8,289 nt of DNA from Gemmatimonadota bacterium (GTDB lineage: Bacteria > Gemmatimonadota > Gemmatimonadetes > Gemmatimonadales > GWC2-71-9). Both the position numbers and the translations under genes were made by a program. Location of the stretch: NCBI GenBank assembly GCA_016713435.1, contig JADJPD010000043.1:1-8289 (forward strand). Direction: 5' to 3'. Shown here one piece after another: positions 1-7,457 of the stretch; position 1 is the stretch's first letter, and the number at the start of each line of letters is the position of its first letter. Below the pieces are notes generated by a model. The model did not search any database. It saw only the letters and a list, made by a program, of their open reading frames with translations, and was not told the DNA's origin.

Positions 1-2
1 CC

Positions 3-749
3 ATGCGCCTCCTCCCTCCTCAGCAACTCCCGCAACCCCGGCGGGGACTACCTCGCCCACGCGCTGGCCGAGATCGAGGGGACTTCCTCGGGCCGCAGCC
101 GCGGCGGGTGGCGTTCGTGCCCTACGCCGCCGTGACCTTCCCCTACAACGACTACCTGCACCGGGTGGCCGCCGCCTTCGGGAAGCTCGGCCACTCGGTG
201 GAGTCGCTCCACGAGGGGGACCCGGCGGAGGTGCTGCGGGAGGCGGACACCATCGTGGTGGGCGGCGGGAACACCTTCCGGCTGCTCGAGATCCTGCAGC
301 GCTCCGAGCTCCTCCCGCGCATCCGCAAGCGGATCAAGGAGGGCACGCCCTTCATCGGCTGGTCGGCGGGGAGCAACCTGGCCTGCCCCACGATCCGCAC
401 CACCAACGACATGCCCATCGTGCAGCCGGTGACGCTCGAGGCCATGGGCCTGATCCCGTTCCAGATCAACCCGCACTTCACCGATGAGGTGCTGCCCAAC
501 TACGGCGGCGAGTCGCGGGCCGAGCGCGTGGCGGAGTTCCTGGCGCTGAATCCCAAGGTGGCCGTGGCGGGGCTGCGCGAGGGCGGGTGGATCCGCCGGG
601 AGCATGGCGGCCAGCTCCGCCTGGGCGGCACGGCGCCGATGAGGCTCTTCCGCGCGGGCCAGGAGCCGACGGAGTACGCGCCCGGCGCCGACCTGGCGTT
701 CCTGCTGCAGGGCGCCACGCCCTCCGGGAGCCACCGGGCCATCGGCTAG
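3..749 (+). CDS. pepE: Peptidase E (alpha-aspartyl dipeptidase, S51 family)
   Basis: Cytosolic serine peptidase that cleaves dipeptides with an N-terminal aspartate. The family signature is clear: GGGNTF (about residues 87-92), the nucleophile elbow GWSAGSN with Ser121, TTNDMPIV with Asp136, and INPHFTD with His158. These sit one position from the Salmonella PepE triad Ser120/Asp135/His157 as I recall it. Length (248 aa) is slightly above the usual ~230. Residues 5 to about 26 are out of frame. An extra C near 12-19 shifts the frame and a missing G in the run 78-81 restores it. Reading between them in the other frame gives LLLLSNSRNPGG, the expected family N-terminus. The ATG at position 3 is therefore the likely start; its ribosome binding site lies outside the window. 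The next gene begins one base after this stop, which suggests co-transcription. Confidence 0.93.
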   Translation: MRLLPPQQLPQPRRGLPRPRAGRDRGDFLGPQPRRVAFVPYAAVTFPYNDYLHRVAAAFGKLGHSVESLHEGDPAEVLREADTIVVGGGNTFRLLEILQRSELLPRIRKRIKEGTPFIGWSAGSNLACPTIRTTNDMPIVQPVTLEAMGLIPFQINPHFTDEVLPNYGGESRAERVAEFLALNPKVAVAGLREGGWIRREHGGQLRLGGTAPMRLFRAGQEPTEYAPGADLAFLLQGATPSGSHRAIG

Positions 750-750
750 C

Positions 751-1914
751 ATGCGCGGCGCCTGTCGGCACGCCCTGGCGCTGGTGGCGGTCCTCGGGGC
801 GTGGCTCGCGGGGGGCTGCGGTGATTCCTCGGGGCCCGGCGGCGGGGAGCTCACGGTTTCCTCGGTGATCGTGACGCCCGCGGGCGCCAGCGTCGAGGTG
901 GGAAGCACCCAGCAGTACGCCGCGCTCGCCGTCACCGCCAGCGACCAGCCGGTGCCCGGCACCACCTTCACCTAGGGCACCTCCGACTCGGGCATCGCCA
1001 CCATCTCGGGGGGCGGGCTCCTCACGGCGGTGAGCGCGGGGCCGGTGACGGTCTCCGCCACCGGCGGCGGGAAGACCGGCACCACCACCGCCACCATCAC
1101 CCTCACGCCCCCACCCCCGGCCGTGCTCCTCGCCGCCGGCGACATCGCGGTGTGCGACTCGAGCTACGACGAGGCCACCGCCCTCCTCCTCGACACCCGC
1201 ACCGGCAGCATCGCCGCCCTGGGTGACAATGCCTACCAGAGCGGCACCCTCACCGAGTACACCACCTGTTACGGGCCGAGCTGGGGGCGCCACAAGGCGC
1301 GGACCCGGCCGGCCCCCGGGAACCACGAGTACCTCACCCCAGGCGCCCCCGGCTACTGGGACTACTGGGGCGCCCTGGCCGGTCCCCGTGACCAGGGCTG
1401 GTACAGCTACGACCTCGGCAGCTGGCACATCATCGTGCTCAACAGCAACTGCACCGAGGTGGGCTGCACCGCGGGCTCGGCGCAGGAACAGTGGCTCCGG
1501 GCCGACCTCGCCGCGCACCCGGCCCAGTGCACCCTGGCGTACTGGCACCACCCGCGCTTCAGCTCGGGGGCAAGCCACGGCAACAACACCGCCGTCGGGC
1601 CCTTCTGGCAGGCGCTGTACGATCTCTTAAGCGCCGAGATCGTGCTCAACGGCCACGAGCACCTGTACAGAGCGCTTCGCGCCGCAGACGCCGGGCGCGG
1701 CGGCGGATGCGGCGGGGGAATCCGGCAGTTCACGGTGGGGACGGGCGGGAGGACGCTGGTGGCCGTAGGGACGCTGCAGCCGAACAGCCAGGTCCTCGAC
1801 AACGGCACCTACGGCATCCTCCAGCTCACGCTGGGCCAGGGCAGCTATGCGTGGGCGTTTGTCCCGGTGGCGGGCTCGTCGTTCACCGACCAGGGGACCG
1901 GCACTTGCCACTAG
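751..1914 (+). CDS. Secreted lipoprotein: BIG2 Ig-like domain plus metallophosphoesterase, interrupted by an in-frame TAG
   Basis: Predicted exported phosphoesterase of the purple-acid-phosphatase-like calcineurin superfamily; substrate unknown. Residues 1-22 are a hydrophobic signal ending LAGG before Cys23, a plausible lipobox, so a lipid-anchored protein is expected. Residues about 35-118 look like a BIG2 Ig-like domain (VTPAGASVEVGSTQQY, then SDSGIATIS and TAVSAGPVTVSA). The catalytic domain follows with metal-ligand motifs in order: GDIA (Asp131), GDNAY (Asp159), GNHEY (Asn191, His192), WHHP (His266) and NGHEHLY (His302, His304). Two defects are visible. Codon 75 (973-975) is TAG where the Ig-like fold normally has Trp, with the same frame open on both sides. 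An extra A at 1669 and a missing G in 1714-1718 scramble a stretch that otherwise reads YERFAPQTPG. Both may be sequence errors. The gene starts one base after pepE ends, with no strong ribosome binding site. Confidence 0.85.
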
Positions 1915-1980
1915 GCGGCGTCGGCCGACCGACTCACGTCAGCTTCACGCCGCCTTACTGGGCCGCCCGCTAGGGTGGGC

Positions 1981-2325
1981 ATGGCGCCGTCGCGCCGCCC
2001 CTCCCCTCAGGATGGTGCCCATGTCCCCGAAGGTCGCTCCGCCCCCGCCGCACCGCCCGCCGCGCACCTCCCCTGCTGCCAGAGCTGCGGCATGCCGCTC
2101 GAGAAGCCGCAGGACTTCGGCACCAACGCCGATGCGTCGCCCAATGGCGACTACTGCCACTACTGTTTTGACCAGGGCAGCTTCACCGCGCCCGACGTCA
2201 CCATGGAGGGGATGCTCGAGTGCTGCGTGCAGGTGATGTCCGCGCAGGGCATCATGCCGGCGCCCGAGGCCCGGAAGCTCATGGGCGGCGTCCTGCCCAA
2301 GCTGGCGCGCTGGGCCAAGCCGTAG
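1981..2325 (+). CDS. Small zinc-ribbon protein (putative zinc ribbon domain family)
   Basis: Small, probably cytosolic protein of 114 aa; the family's molecular role is not known to me. The conserved core runs from CCQSCGMPL (Cys32, Cys33, Cys36) through DFGTNADASPNGDYCHYCF (Cys59, Cys62) to MEGMLE and a C-terminal LPKLARWAKP. Two CxxC pairs form a likely zinc site. This matches the domain I know as PF12674 (recalled, not searched). The N-terminus is unsettled. ATG 1981 follows an AGGG and is open, but gives about 30 Pro/Ala-rich residues not typical of the family. ATG 2021 has an AGGA about 7 bases upstream but is in another frame and would need an indel before the first cysteine. The GTG at 1975 is also in frame. 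The gene sits 66 bases after the phosphoesterase lipoprotein on the same strand and is followed by a strong hairpin. Confidence 0.82.
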   Translation: MAPSRRPSPQDGAHVPEGRSAPAAPPAAHLPCCQSCGMPLEKPQDFGTNADASPNGDYCHYCFDQGSFTAPDVTMEGMLECCVQVMSAQGIMPAPEARKLMGGVLPKLARWAKP

Positions 2326-2344
2326 CGCCACAGGTTCCGGAACG

Positions 2345-2375
2345 ACGACGGGCCGCCTTCGAGGCGGCCCGTCGT
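2345..2375. terminator. Perfect 13-bp hairpin between convergent genes, likely bidirectional terminator
   Basis: ACGACGGGCCGCC (2345-2357) pairs perfectly with 2363-2375 around the loop TTCGA. It is followed by GTTT on the + strand. It lies 19 bases after the zinc-ribbon stop and 36 bases beyond the helicase stop on the other strand, so it can serve both convergent transcripts. The T tract is short, which weakens intrinsic termination, but position and perfect pairing support the call. Confidence 0.8.
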
Positions 2376-2411
2376 GTTTCGGGGACTCGCAGCCGGTGCT
2401 CCGGCCGGGGC

Positions 2412-3850
2412 CTACTGCGGCCGAGGCCCGCTGCCGGGCCCGCGCCGCGGCCCGCGACGGCGCCCCCGGCCGGGACGGCCGCCGCCCTGGCCCGCGGGCC
2501 GGGAGCCGCCCTGCTGGCCGCTGCCCGACTGCGCGGGGCGGGCGGGATGATGGGAGCGCGCCGGGCGCTCGGCGTCCTTCCGCGCGCGGCGGTCGGCTTC
2601 CTGGGAGGCGAGCTGCGCCTTCCGCTCCAGCTTGGCCTTGGCGCGCGCCCGCTCCTCCGCCTTCCGCGCCCGGATGGCCGCGATCCGCTCGGCGATGGGG
2701 ACCTCGAAGCGCTGCACCGGCTTGGCCTTGTAGTCGAAGTCCGGCACGGTGATGCGGGGCAGGCGGCGGCCGATGGCCTTCTCGATGGCGCGCAGGTCGG
2801 CCTCCTCCTCGGGACAGACGAAGGTGAAGGCGTCGCCGGTGGCCTCGGCGCGGGCGGTGCGGCCCACGCGGTGGATGTAGTCCTCCTGGCATGGCCGGCA
2901 CGTCGAAGTTCACCACGTGGCCGAGCTCGGTGACGTCGATGCCGCGCGCGACGATGTCGGTGGCGGCCAGCACGCGGTAGCGGCCCTCCTTGAAGCCGTC
3001 GAGCGCGTCGGTGCGCTGGCCCTGCGAGCGGTTGCCGTGGATACGCGCCACCGGCACGCCCGACTTCTCGAGGAACTCCGCCAGCCGGTTGGTGCGGTGC
3101 TTGGTGCGGGTGAACACCAGCGCCTCCGCCATCTCCCCCTTGTTGAGCAGGTGCAGCAACAGCGACGCCTTGGCTCCTGCGACACCGGGTACACCGCCTG
3201 GGTGATGCCCTTGGCGGGGGCCGCCTTGCGCTCGAGGTTGAGCGTCACCGGCTGCTTGAGCATCTCGCGGGAGAGCGTCACGATGGGGTCCGGCATGGTG
3301 GCGCTGAAGAACAGCGTCTGCCGCTTCGTGGGCAGGTGGCGGAGCACCTTCCGGATGTCGGGCAGGAAGCCCATGTCGAGCATCCGGTCGGCCTCGTCCA
3401 GCACCAGGTACTCGAGGTGCGGGAGCTTGGCGTAGGGATGCTGGAAGTGGTCGAGCAGGCGGCCGGGCGTGGCCACGAGGACGGTGGCGCCGCTCCGGAA
3501 GGCGTGCTCCTGCGGGCCCATGCTGACGCCGCCGAGGAGCGCCGCGCCGGTGATCGGCGTGTGGACGGCGAGGTCGTTCAGGTCCTCGAGGATCTGGGCG
3601 GCGAGCTCGCGCGTGGGGGTGAGGACCAGGACCTTGGTCTGGCCGCGCGGCGTGCTCATCAGCTGGTGCAGGATGGGCAGCAGGAACGCCGCCGTCTTGC
3701 CGCTCCCCGTGCTGGCGCAGGCCAGCAGGTCTTTCCCCTCGAGCGCCGCAGGATGGCGTCGGCCTGGATGGGGTGGGCTTGGGGCCAGCCGAGTCTCGTG
3801 GACGGCCTGCAGGAGCGTGGGTGGAGCTTGAGCGACGCGAACGAGGACAA
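2412..3850 (-). CDS. rhlE: RhlE-like DEAD-box ATP-dependent RNA helicase (frame broken by several indels)
   Basis: Cytosolic ATP-dependent RNA helicase, of the type linked to rRNA maturation and RNA turnover. All core motifs are present in order once frames are joined: Q-motif GWPQAHPIQ, Walker A ASTGSGKT, PTRELAAQ, GG, TPGR, DEAD, SAT, ALVFTRTK, ATDIVARGID and HRVGRTAR. Then comes the RhlE-like stretch IGRRLPRI and a basic tail rich in Lys, Arg, Gly and Gln that probably binds RNA. The reconstructed length is about 479 aa, slightly long for RhlE because of the tail. Five single-base shifts are needed: near 3816-3820, 3789-3792, 3751-3752 (missing base), 3172-3173 (missing base) and 2886 (extra C). 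The proposed start is TTG at 3850, preceded by AAGG, giving SSFASLKLHP; no ATG is available upstream. A real pseudogene is unlikely because every motif survives. Confidence 0.88.
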
Positions 3851-3929
3851 GGGCGGCCTTGGGTGCGGTGGAACGGGAGAGCGCTGGGGCGGGAATCTAA
3901 CCCGGTCCCTCTCGCTCACCACGGCCGGA

Positions 3930-3965
3930 GACCCCCGGCCGCGACGGACGCGAGGCCGGGGGGTC
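3930..3965 (-). terminator. GC-rich hairpin downstream of the YkuD-family gene
   Basis: GACCCCCGGCC (3930-3940) pairs with 3954-3965 (GGCCGGGGGGTC) with one bulged G. An inner GCG/CGC pairing (3941-3943 with 3949-3951) can extend the stem. It begins 15 bases beyond the - strand stop at 3981 and precedes the helicase start at 3850. No T tract follows on the - strand, so intrinsic terminator function is uncertain. Confidence 0.45.
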
Positions 3966-3980
3966 GCCGGGCGGGGTCCG

Positions 3981-4693
3981 CTAGGGAAGGTGCCAGCTGT
4001 CGCGCAGGCGGGCGTACTCGGTCCGGGTGAGCTGCACCAGCAGCGGTGCTTCCGGGGATCCAGCCAGCGCATGACCTCGAGCAGGCGTAAGCTCCGCCAT
4101 GGCGGTGCGTAAAGCGGTGCCGCTGTCGTCGGGGCCGCTCCAGATGTGGAGGAAGATGCAGGAGCCGCGGCCGGGGGTGGCGGGCATGTTGTGGGCCACG
4201 ATGACGCCCCCAGCGGTAGAGCACGTCCGGCGGCGCATGATCTCGCTGCTCGACCAGTCGCGGGAAGACGGTGGCGCGCTCGAGCGTCTGGTTGTAGTAG
4301 CGGGACCCGGCGTCGTCCACGCACTCGTACGTCGGGGTGGCGCGGTGGTACTCGAGCGGGACCCAGGCGGCCGAGTCCTCGGGGGCGTAGCCGAAGGCGG
4401 TGCTGAGCCGGAAGACGCCGGCGGGGCGCGCCGTCGCCCTCGTGCTTGACGGGGCCGGCGCCGGCATCGCTGGCGTGCAGCCCTACGCCCCAGCCGAGGC
4501 CGTGCTCGCCTACCACGACGCGGATGCTGTCGCCGACGGGGAGCCAGGATCCGTCGGCTCCCCGCTCGAAGCGGCGGCGGAGCACGCCGGGGGCGCTGTC
4601 CCAGCCGGCGGTGGTGACCACGAGCAGCCGCTCGGCGCCGGCGATGGGGGTCGCGGCCTGGGCCTGCAGGGCGAGGAGGAGGGGGAGGAGCAT
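3981..4693 (-). CDS. Secreted L,D-transpeptidase-like protein (YkuD/ErfK family), catalytic Cys apparently missing
   Basis: Members of this family form or edit 3-3 peptidoglycan crosslinks or attach proteins to the wall. ATG 4693 opens a short hydrophobic signal, MLLPLLLALQAQAA. The restored protein then reads GLGWG, GPVKHEGDGAPAGVFRLSTA, FGYAP, ECVDDAGSRYYN, DWSSSEIMRR, YRWGVIVAHN and CIFLHIW, all typical of the COG3786-like branch. The length is about 237 aa. The active site normally reads H-I-W, then about a dozen residues, then T-A-G-C-T-A-M. Here the second part reads T-A-L-R-T-A-M (codons 4112-4107 on the - strand), so Cys is replaced by Arg and Gly by Leu. Frame shifts occur at the G run 4423-4426, at three points between about 4205 and 4256, and at two points between about 4045 and 4090. 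The stop is TAG at 3983-3981. The call is firm on family, less so on activity. Confidence 0.83.
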
Positions 4694-4713
4694 GGTCGGT
4701 GGGGGCGTGGGGG

Positions 4714-4733
4714 GCGCGGCCCAAGGGCCGCGC
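4714..4733. repeat. Perfect 9-bp inverted repeat between the two envelope genes
   Basis: GCGCGGCCC AA GGGCCGCGC is a perfect 20-base palindrome with a two-base centre. It lies 70 bases beyond the - strand phosphoesterase stop (4804) and 20 bases upstream of the YkuD-family start (4693). It could be a weak terminator, a transcript hairpin near the YkuD ribosome binding site, or a binding site for a dimeric protein. The sequence alone does not choose. The rest of the roughly 110-base gap shows no clear promoter. Confidence 0.5.
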
Positions 4734-4803
4734 GTACGACATTGGGCGTCGCGGGTGACCGGTGGCGCTGCGCGTGGGGAAATCTAGCGAGGGCGGGGGC
4801 GGG

Positions 4804-6302
4804 TCAGGTGAGCGCCAGCGTCTCGGAGTAGCGGCGGCCGAAGGGGTCCACCGCCTCGACGGTGAGGGTGCGGGTGCCCGGGGTGGGGGTGGCGTAGAAG
4901 AGGTGGGTGGTGGTCACCGGCTCCACCCAGCCACGGCGGGCCGGCTTGTCGGCGCCGGTCTGGTCCCGGACGGCGCGGGTCCATGCCGGTGCGGCGGGAC
5001 ATGAGGGGCCGCGCTGGCCGTCCTCCGACCAGGTGACGGTCCAGTCCGGCGTCCAGTCCCAGACGTTGCTACGAAGTCGCCGGGGGCGGTGGGGTCGGCG
5101 CCGGGGGCGTAGAGGCGCAGCTGGTGCGTGGCCGGCTGGCCCGTGGCCTGGTAGCGCCAGCGCACCTGCTCGCCCCGCACCTCGAGCACGGCGTAGCCGT
5201 TGGGGGTGCCGTCCCAGCAGATGTCGCCGCTCCACCAGGCGCCGCAGGTAGTCCCCACCACCTGCTCGTGCACGCCGCCGGCGAAGATGTGCTCGTTCTC
5301 GTGGGTGTGGCCGGAGAGGACGTTGGCGCGGTAGCCCTCCAGCAGCCGGTACAATGCCTCACGGTTGTTGACGAGGGTGCCGTGGCGGCCCGCGCGGTCG
5401 CCGGTGCGGACGGGCTGGGTGCTGGCGAGGGGGATGTGGAGCGCCACCACCACGGGGCGGCCCTTCTCCACCAGCGCCAGGTCGGCCGCCAGCCACTCGA
5501 GCTGCTCGGCGGGGGAGGTAGCCCACGTAGCCGTCGCCGTACCAGAGCACGTCCTGCAGCACGACGTAGTGCACCGCGCCCACGTCGAAGGAGTAGTGCG
5601 CGGGGCCGAAGTGGCGCTCGAAGGTGGCGGTGGCGCCCTCGGCGGTGCGGCTGGCGTAGTCGAGGTCGTGGTTGCCGGTGACCTGGAAGAACGGCACGCC
5701 CATGGCGGCGACGGCGCGCTCGTACTCGGGGTAGAGCGAGAGGTCGTCGAACATGATGTCGCCGCAGGCGATGCCGAACACCGGTAACGCCGGAGGGTGG
5801 CGGCGGTGGCGCGGACGTCGGGGACGGTCCGGCGTGGAGCCGGGCCATCTCGAAGGCGTTCTGGGTCTGGGTGTCGGCCAGAGGACGAAGCCGTGCGTCG
5901 CGTCATCGGTGGGCGCGGCGGCAAGGGCGGAGTCGGCGGTCATCTCGCCGCGCGGCGGCGCGAGGGGCGATGGAGCGCGGAGGTGCCGGTGGCAGTCATG
6001 GGAATCCGCGCACCGGCGGGCAGGCTGAGCGAGAGCCAGGGGCGGTCGCTGGTGGTCACGAGGGTATAGCGGCCGTCCCGGTCGGTGGCCACCACCTGGT
6101 GGCCGTCGCTCACGGCTACGCGGGCGCGGGGGCGGCCGTCCACGGTGACGCGGCCGCGGACCCGCACCGGAGCGCCGAGGAGGCGGGGGGTGCGGGGGAG
6201 CGGGTGGTACGGGTCGGCCACGAGGGCGCCGGCCAGCAGGAGGCCACGCCGGTGGCGAGCGCGTGGAGCTGACGAAGGAGCGGCGGGAGAGGATAAGGGC
6301 AC
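4804..6302 (-). CDS. Secreted calcineurin-like phosphoesterase with MetallophosN and MetallophosC domains (frame broken)
   Basis: Predicted exported metal-dependent phosphoesterase; substrate unknown. The three-domain family layout is recognisable. An N-terminal beta domain reads RVRGRVTVDG, VAVSDGHQVV, ATDRDGRYTL and LSLPAG (MetallophosN). The catalytic domain has ADTQTQ, GDIMFDD, GNHDLDY, VALHIPLAS and GHTHENEH, so all metal-ligand motifs are intact. The C-terminal domain reads NVWDWTPDWTV, WSEDGQRGP and LTVEAVDPFGRRYSETLALT (MetallophosC). The restored length is about 500 aa, normal for the family. Joins between reading frames are needed near 5950, 5895, 5850, 5785, 5520, 5075 and about 4980-5010. 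The N-terminus is uncertain. GTG 6302 reads into GLLLAGALVADPYHP, a likely signal segment. A GTG at 6361 in another frame gives LHALATGVA before the same segment and has more typical GC-rich third positions. The stop is TGA at 4806-4804. Confidence 0.83.
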
Positions 6303-6403
6303 GGGGCGGCGTCCAGGTGGAGGGGGCCTGCCGAGCGTAATGGGAGGACGCAACAAAGCACGGCTGACGGTCACCGGCCTCGCGACCCGTGCGTCGCCCG
6401 CCC

Positions 6404-7457
6404 TCAAGTCCCGCCGCGCCGCGAGGATCTCGCGTCTGGCGAAGTGCCGGGGTCGAAGGGCAGCGGCACCACGTGGTCGGCGCCGAGGGCGCGGGCCGGG
6501 GCGCCGTCGTCGGTGCTCAGGGCCACGAGGGTGTAGTGGCGGTCGGCGCCGGGCCCGGCGATTGACCAGCGGGTCGAGAAGGTGCCGATGCCGCAAGGCG
6601 CCCTGCACCACCACCAGCGACACGCCGACTGGGCGCGCGCGCTGTGGAGCCCGCGGGGTCGGTCACGCGGTGACGGCGCGAAAGTTGGCGTGCCTGAGCA
6701 GCATGGTCACCACCCGCGCCAGGTCCTCGTCGGCGATGAGCAGCACCGCCTCGCCCTGCATCACCGGGGTCTGCCGGGTGCGGCGGGAGAGGTCGATCAT
6801 CTCGACGCCCTCCAGGTACTCGGTGGTATGGTCGTGGCGGAGCGTGCCCACGCGGGCCAGGATGTCGCGGACGCGGAGCAGGGCGTCGCGCACGGCCGTG
6901 AGGCCACGCTGCTGCTCCGAGCCAGGCCGCTTACACAGGGCACCAGCTCGGCTCGGAGAAGGGGGCCATGAGCGGGTTGTTGATGGTGTGGTACGCAGCG
7001 TCACGTTGAGCTGGCCGATGGCGGCGCGGCGCTCGGCGTGCACCAGGTCGCGCCTCGGCGGCGGCGCGGGCGGCGCTCAGGGCGCGGAGGCGGCGGACGC
7101 CCCACATCACCTCGGGGAGGACGGGCCAGGGCCTCGTCCTTGACCAGGTAGTCGTCACACGCCGGCCCGGAACGCCTGCGCGGCGAGCGAGGCGTCCGGG
7201 TTGGGCCGCCACCAGGCCGACGCTGGGCGGGTCGGGGAGCGCCCGGAAGGCGGTGAGTGGTTTCCTGAGGCCGGTCGTGTCAGGCAGTGCCTGGTCCAGC
7301 AGGATCAGGTCGCAGCGTTTACGGCTTCGTGCGGGGCGGCGGAGCCGGTCTCCACCACCACGGGGCGGGTAGCCCGCCTCCCACCATGCTTAGCGAGGAG
7401 GCGGCCGGTGGCCACGTCGTCCTCCACGATGAGGACGCGGGATCTTGGCGGTTTCAC
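6404..7457 (-). CDS. Signalling protein REC-DHp-REC: receiver, histidine-kinase-like dimerisation helix pair, degenerate second receiver; no ATPase domain
   Basis: Cytosolic phosphorelay-type protein, about 350 aa after frame repair. Receiver 1 begins RVLIVEDDVATGRLL (acidic pair near residues 13-14), has the phosphoacceptor Asp in LILLDQALPD (codon 7296-7294) and the conserved Lys in DDYLVKDEAL (7141-7139). It is followed by AERRAAIGQLNVTL and an H-box YHTINNPLMA with the candidate phospho-His at 6990-6988, then a second helix, LTAVRDALLRVRDILARVGTL. Only about 80 residues separate that His from the next receiver-like strand, VLLIADED, too few for a HATPase domain. Receiver 2 has Gln (6605-6603, LVVVQGAL) where Asp is expected and Leu (6463-6461, VPLPFDP) for the usual Lys. 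Many single-base shifts break the gene. The start GTG 7457 overlaps the previous stop as GTGA and needs no shift; GTG 7464 has better ribosome-site spacing but is out of frame. The end at TGA 6406-6404 assumes one extra G near 6410. Confidence 0.75.

Noticed and set aside
48..1578. Long open frames on the - strand opposite pepE and the phosphoesterase lipoprotein (about 300-370 codons).
   Set aside because: They are rich in Arg, Ala, Gly and Pro with no recognisable motif, and lie exactly antisense to genes with clear catalytic motifs. High GC content makes such frames common.
1915..1980. Promoter or operator in the gap before the zinc-ribbon gene.
   Set aside because: No convincing -35/-10 pair or inverted repeat was seen in these 66 bases.
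2412..3850. Programmed frameshifting in the helicase gene.
   Set aside because: Five shifts in both directions at unrelated sites, with the same pattern in neighbouring genes, point to sequence error; no slippery site with a downstream structure was evident.
2220..4831. Long + strand open frames opposite the helicase and YkuD genes.
   Set aside because: The - strand carries complete helicase and YkuD motif series; the + strand translations show no domain and low-complexity composition.
6085..7143. A 352-codon + strand open frame opposite the signalling gene and phosphoesterase N-terminus.
   Set aside because: Arg-rich shadow without motifs; the - strand shows receiver and MetallophosN sequence.
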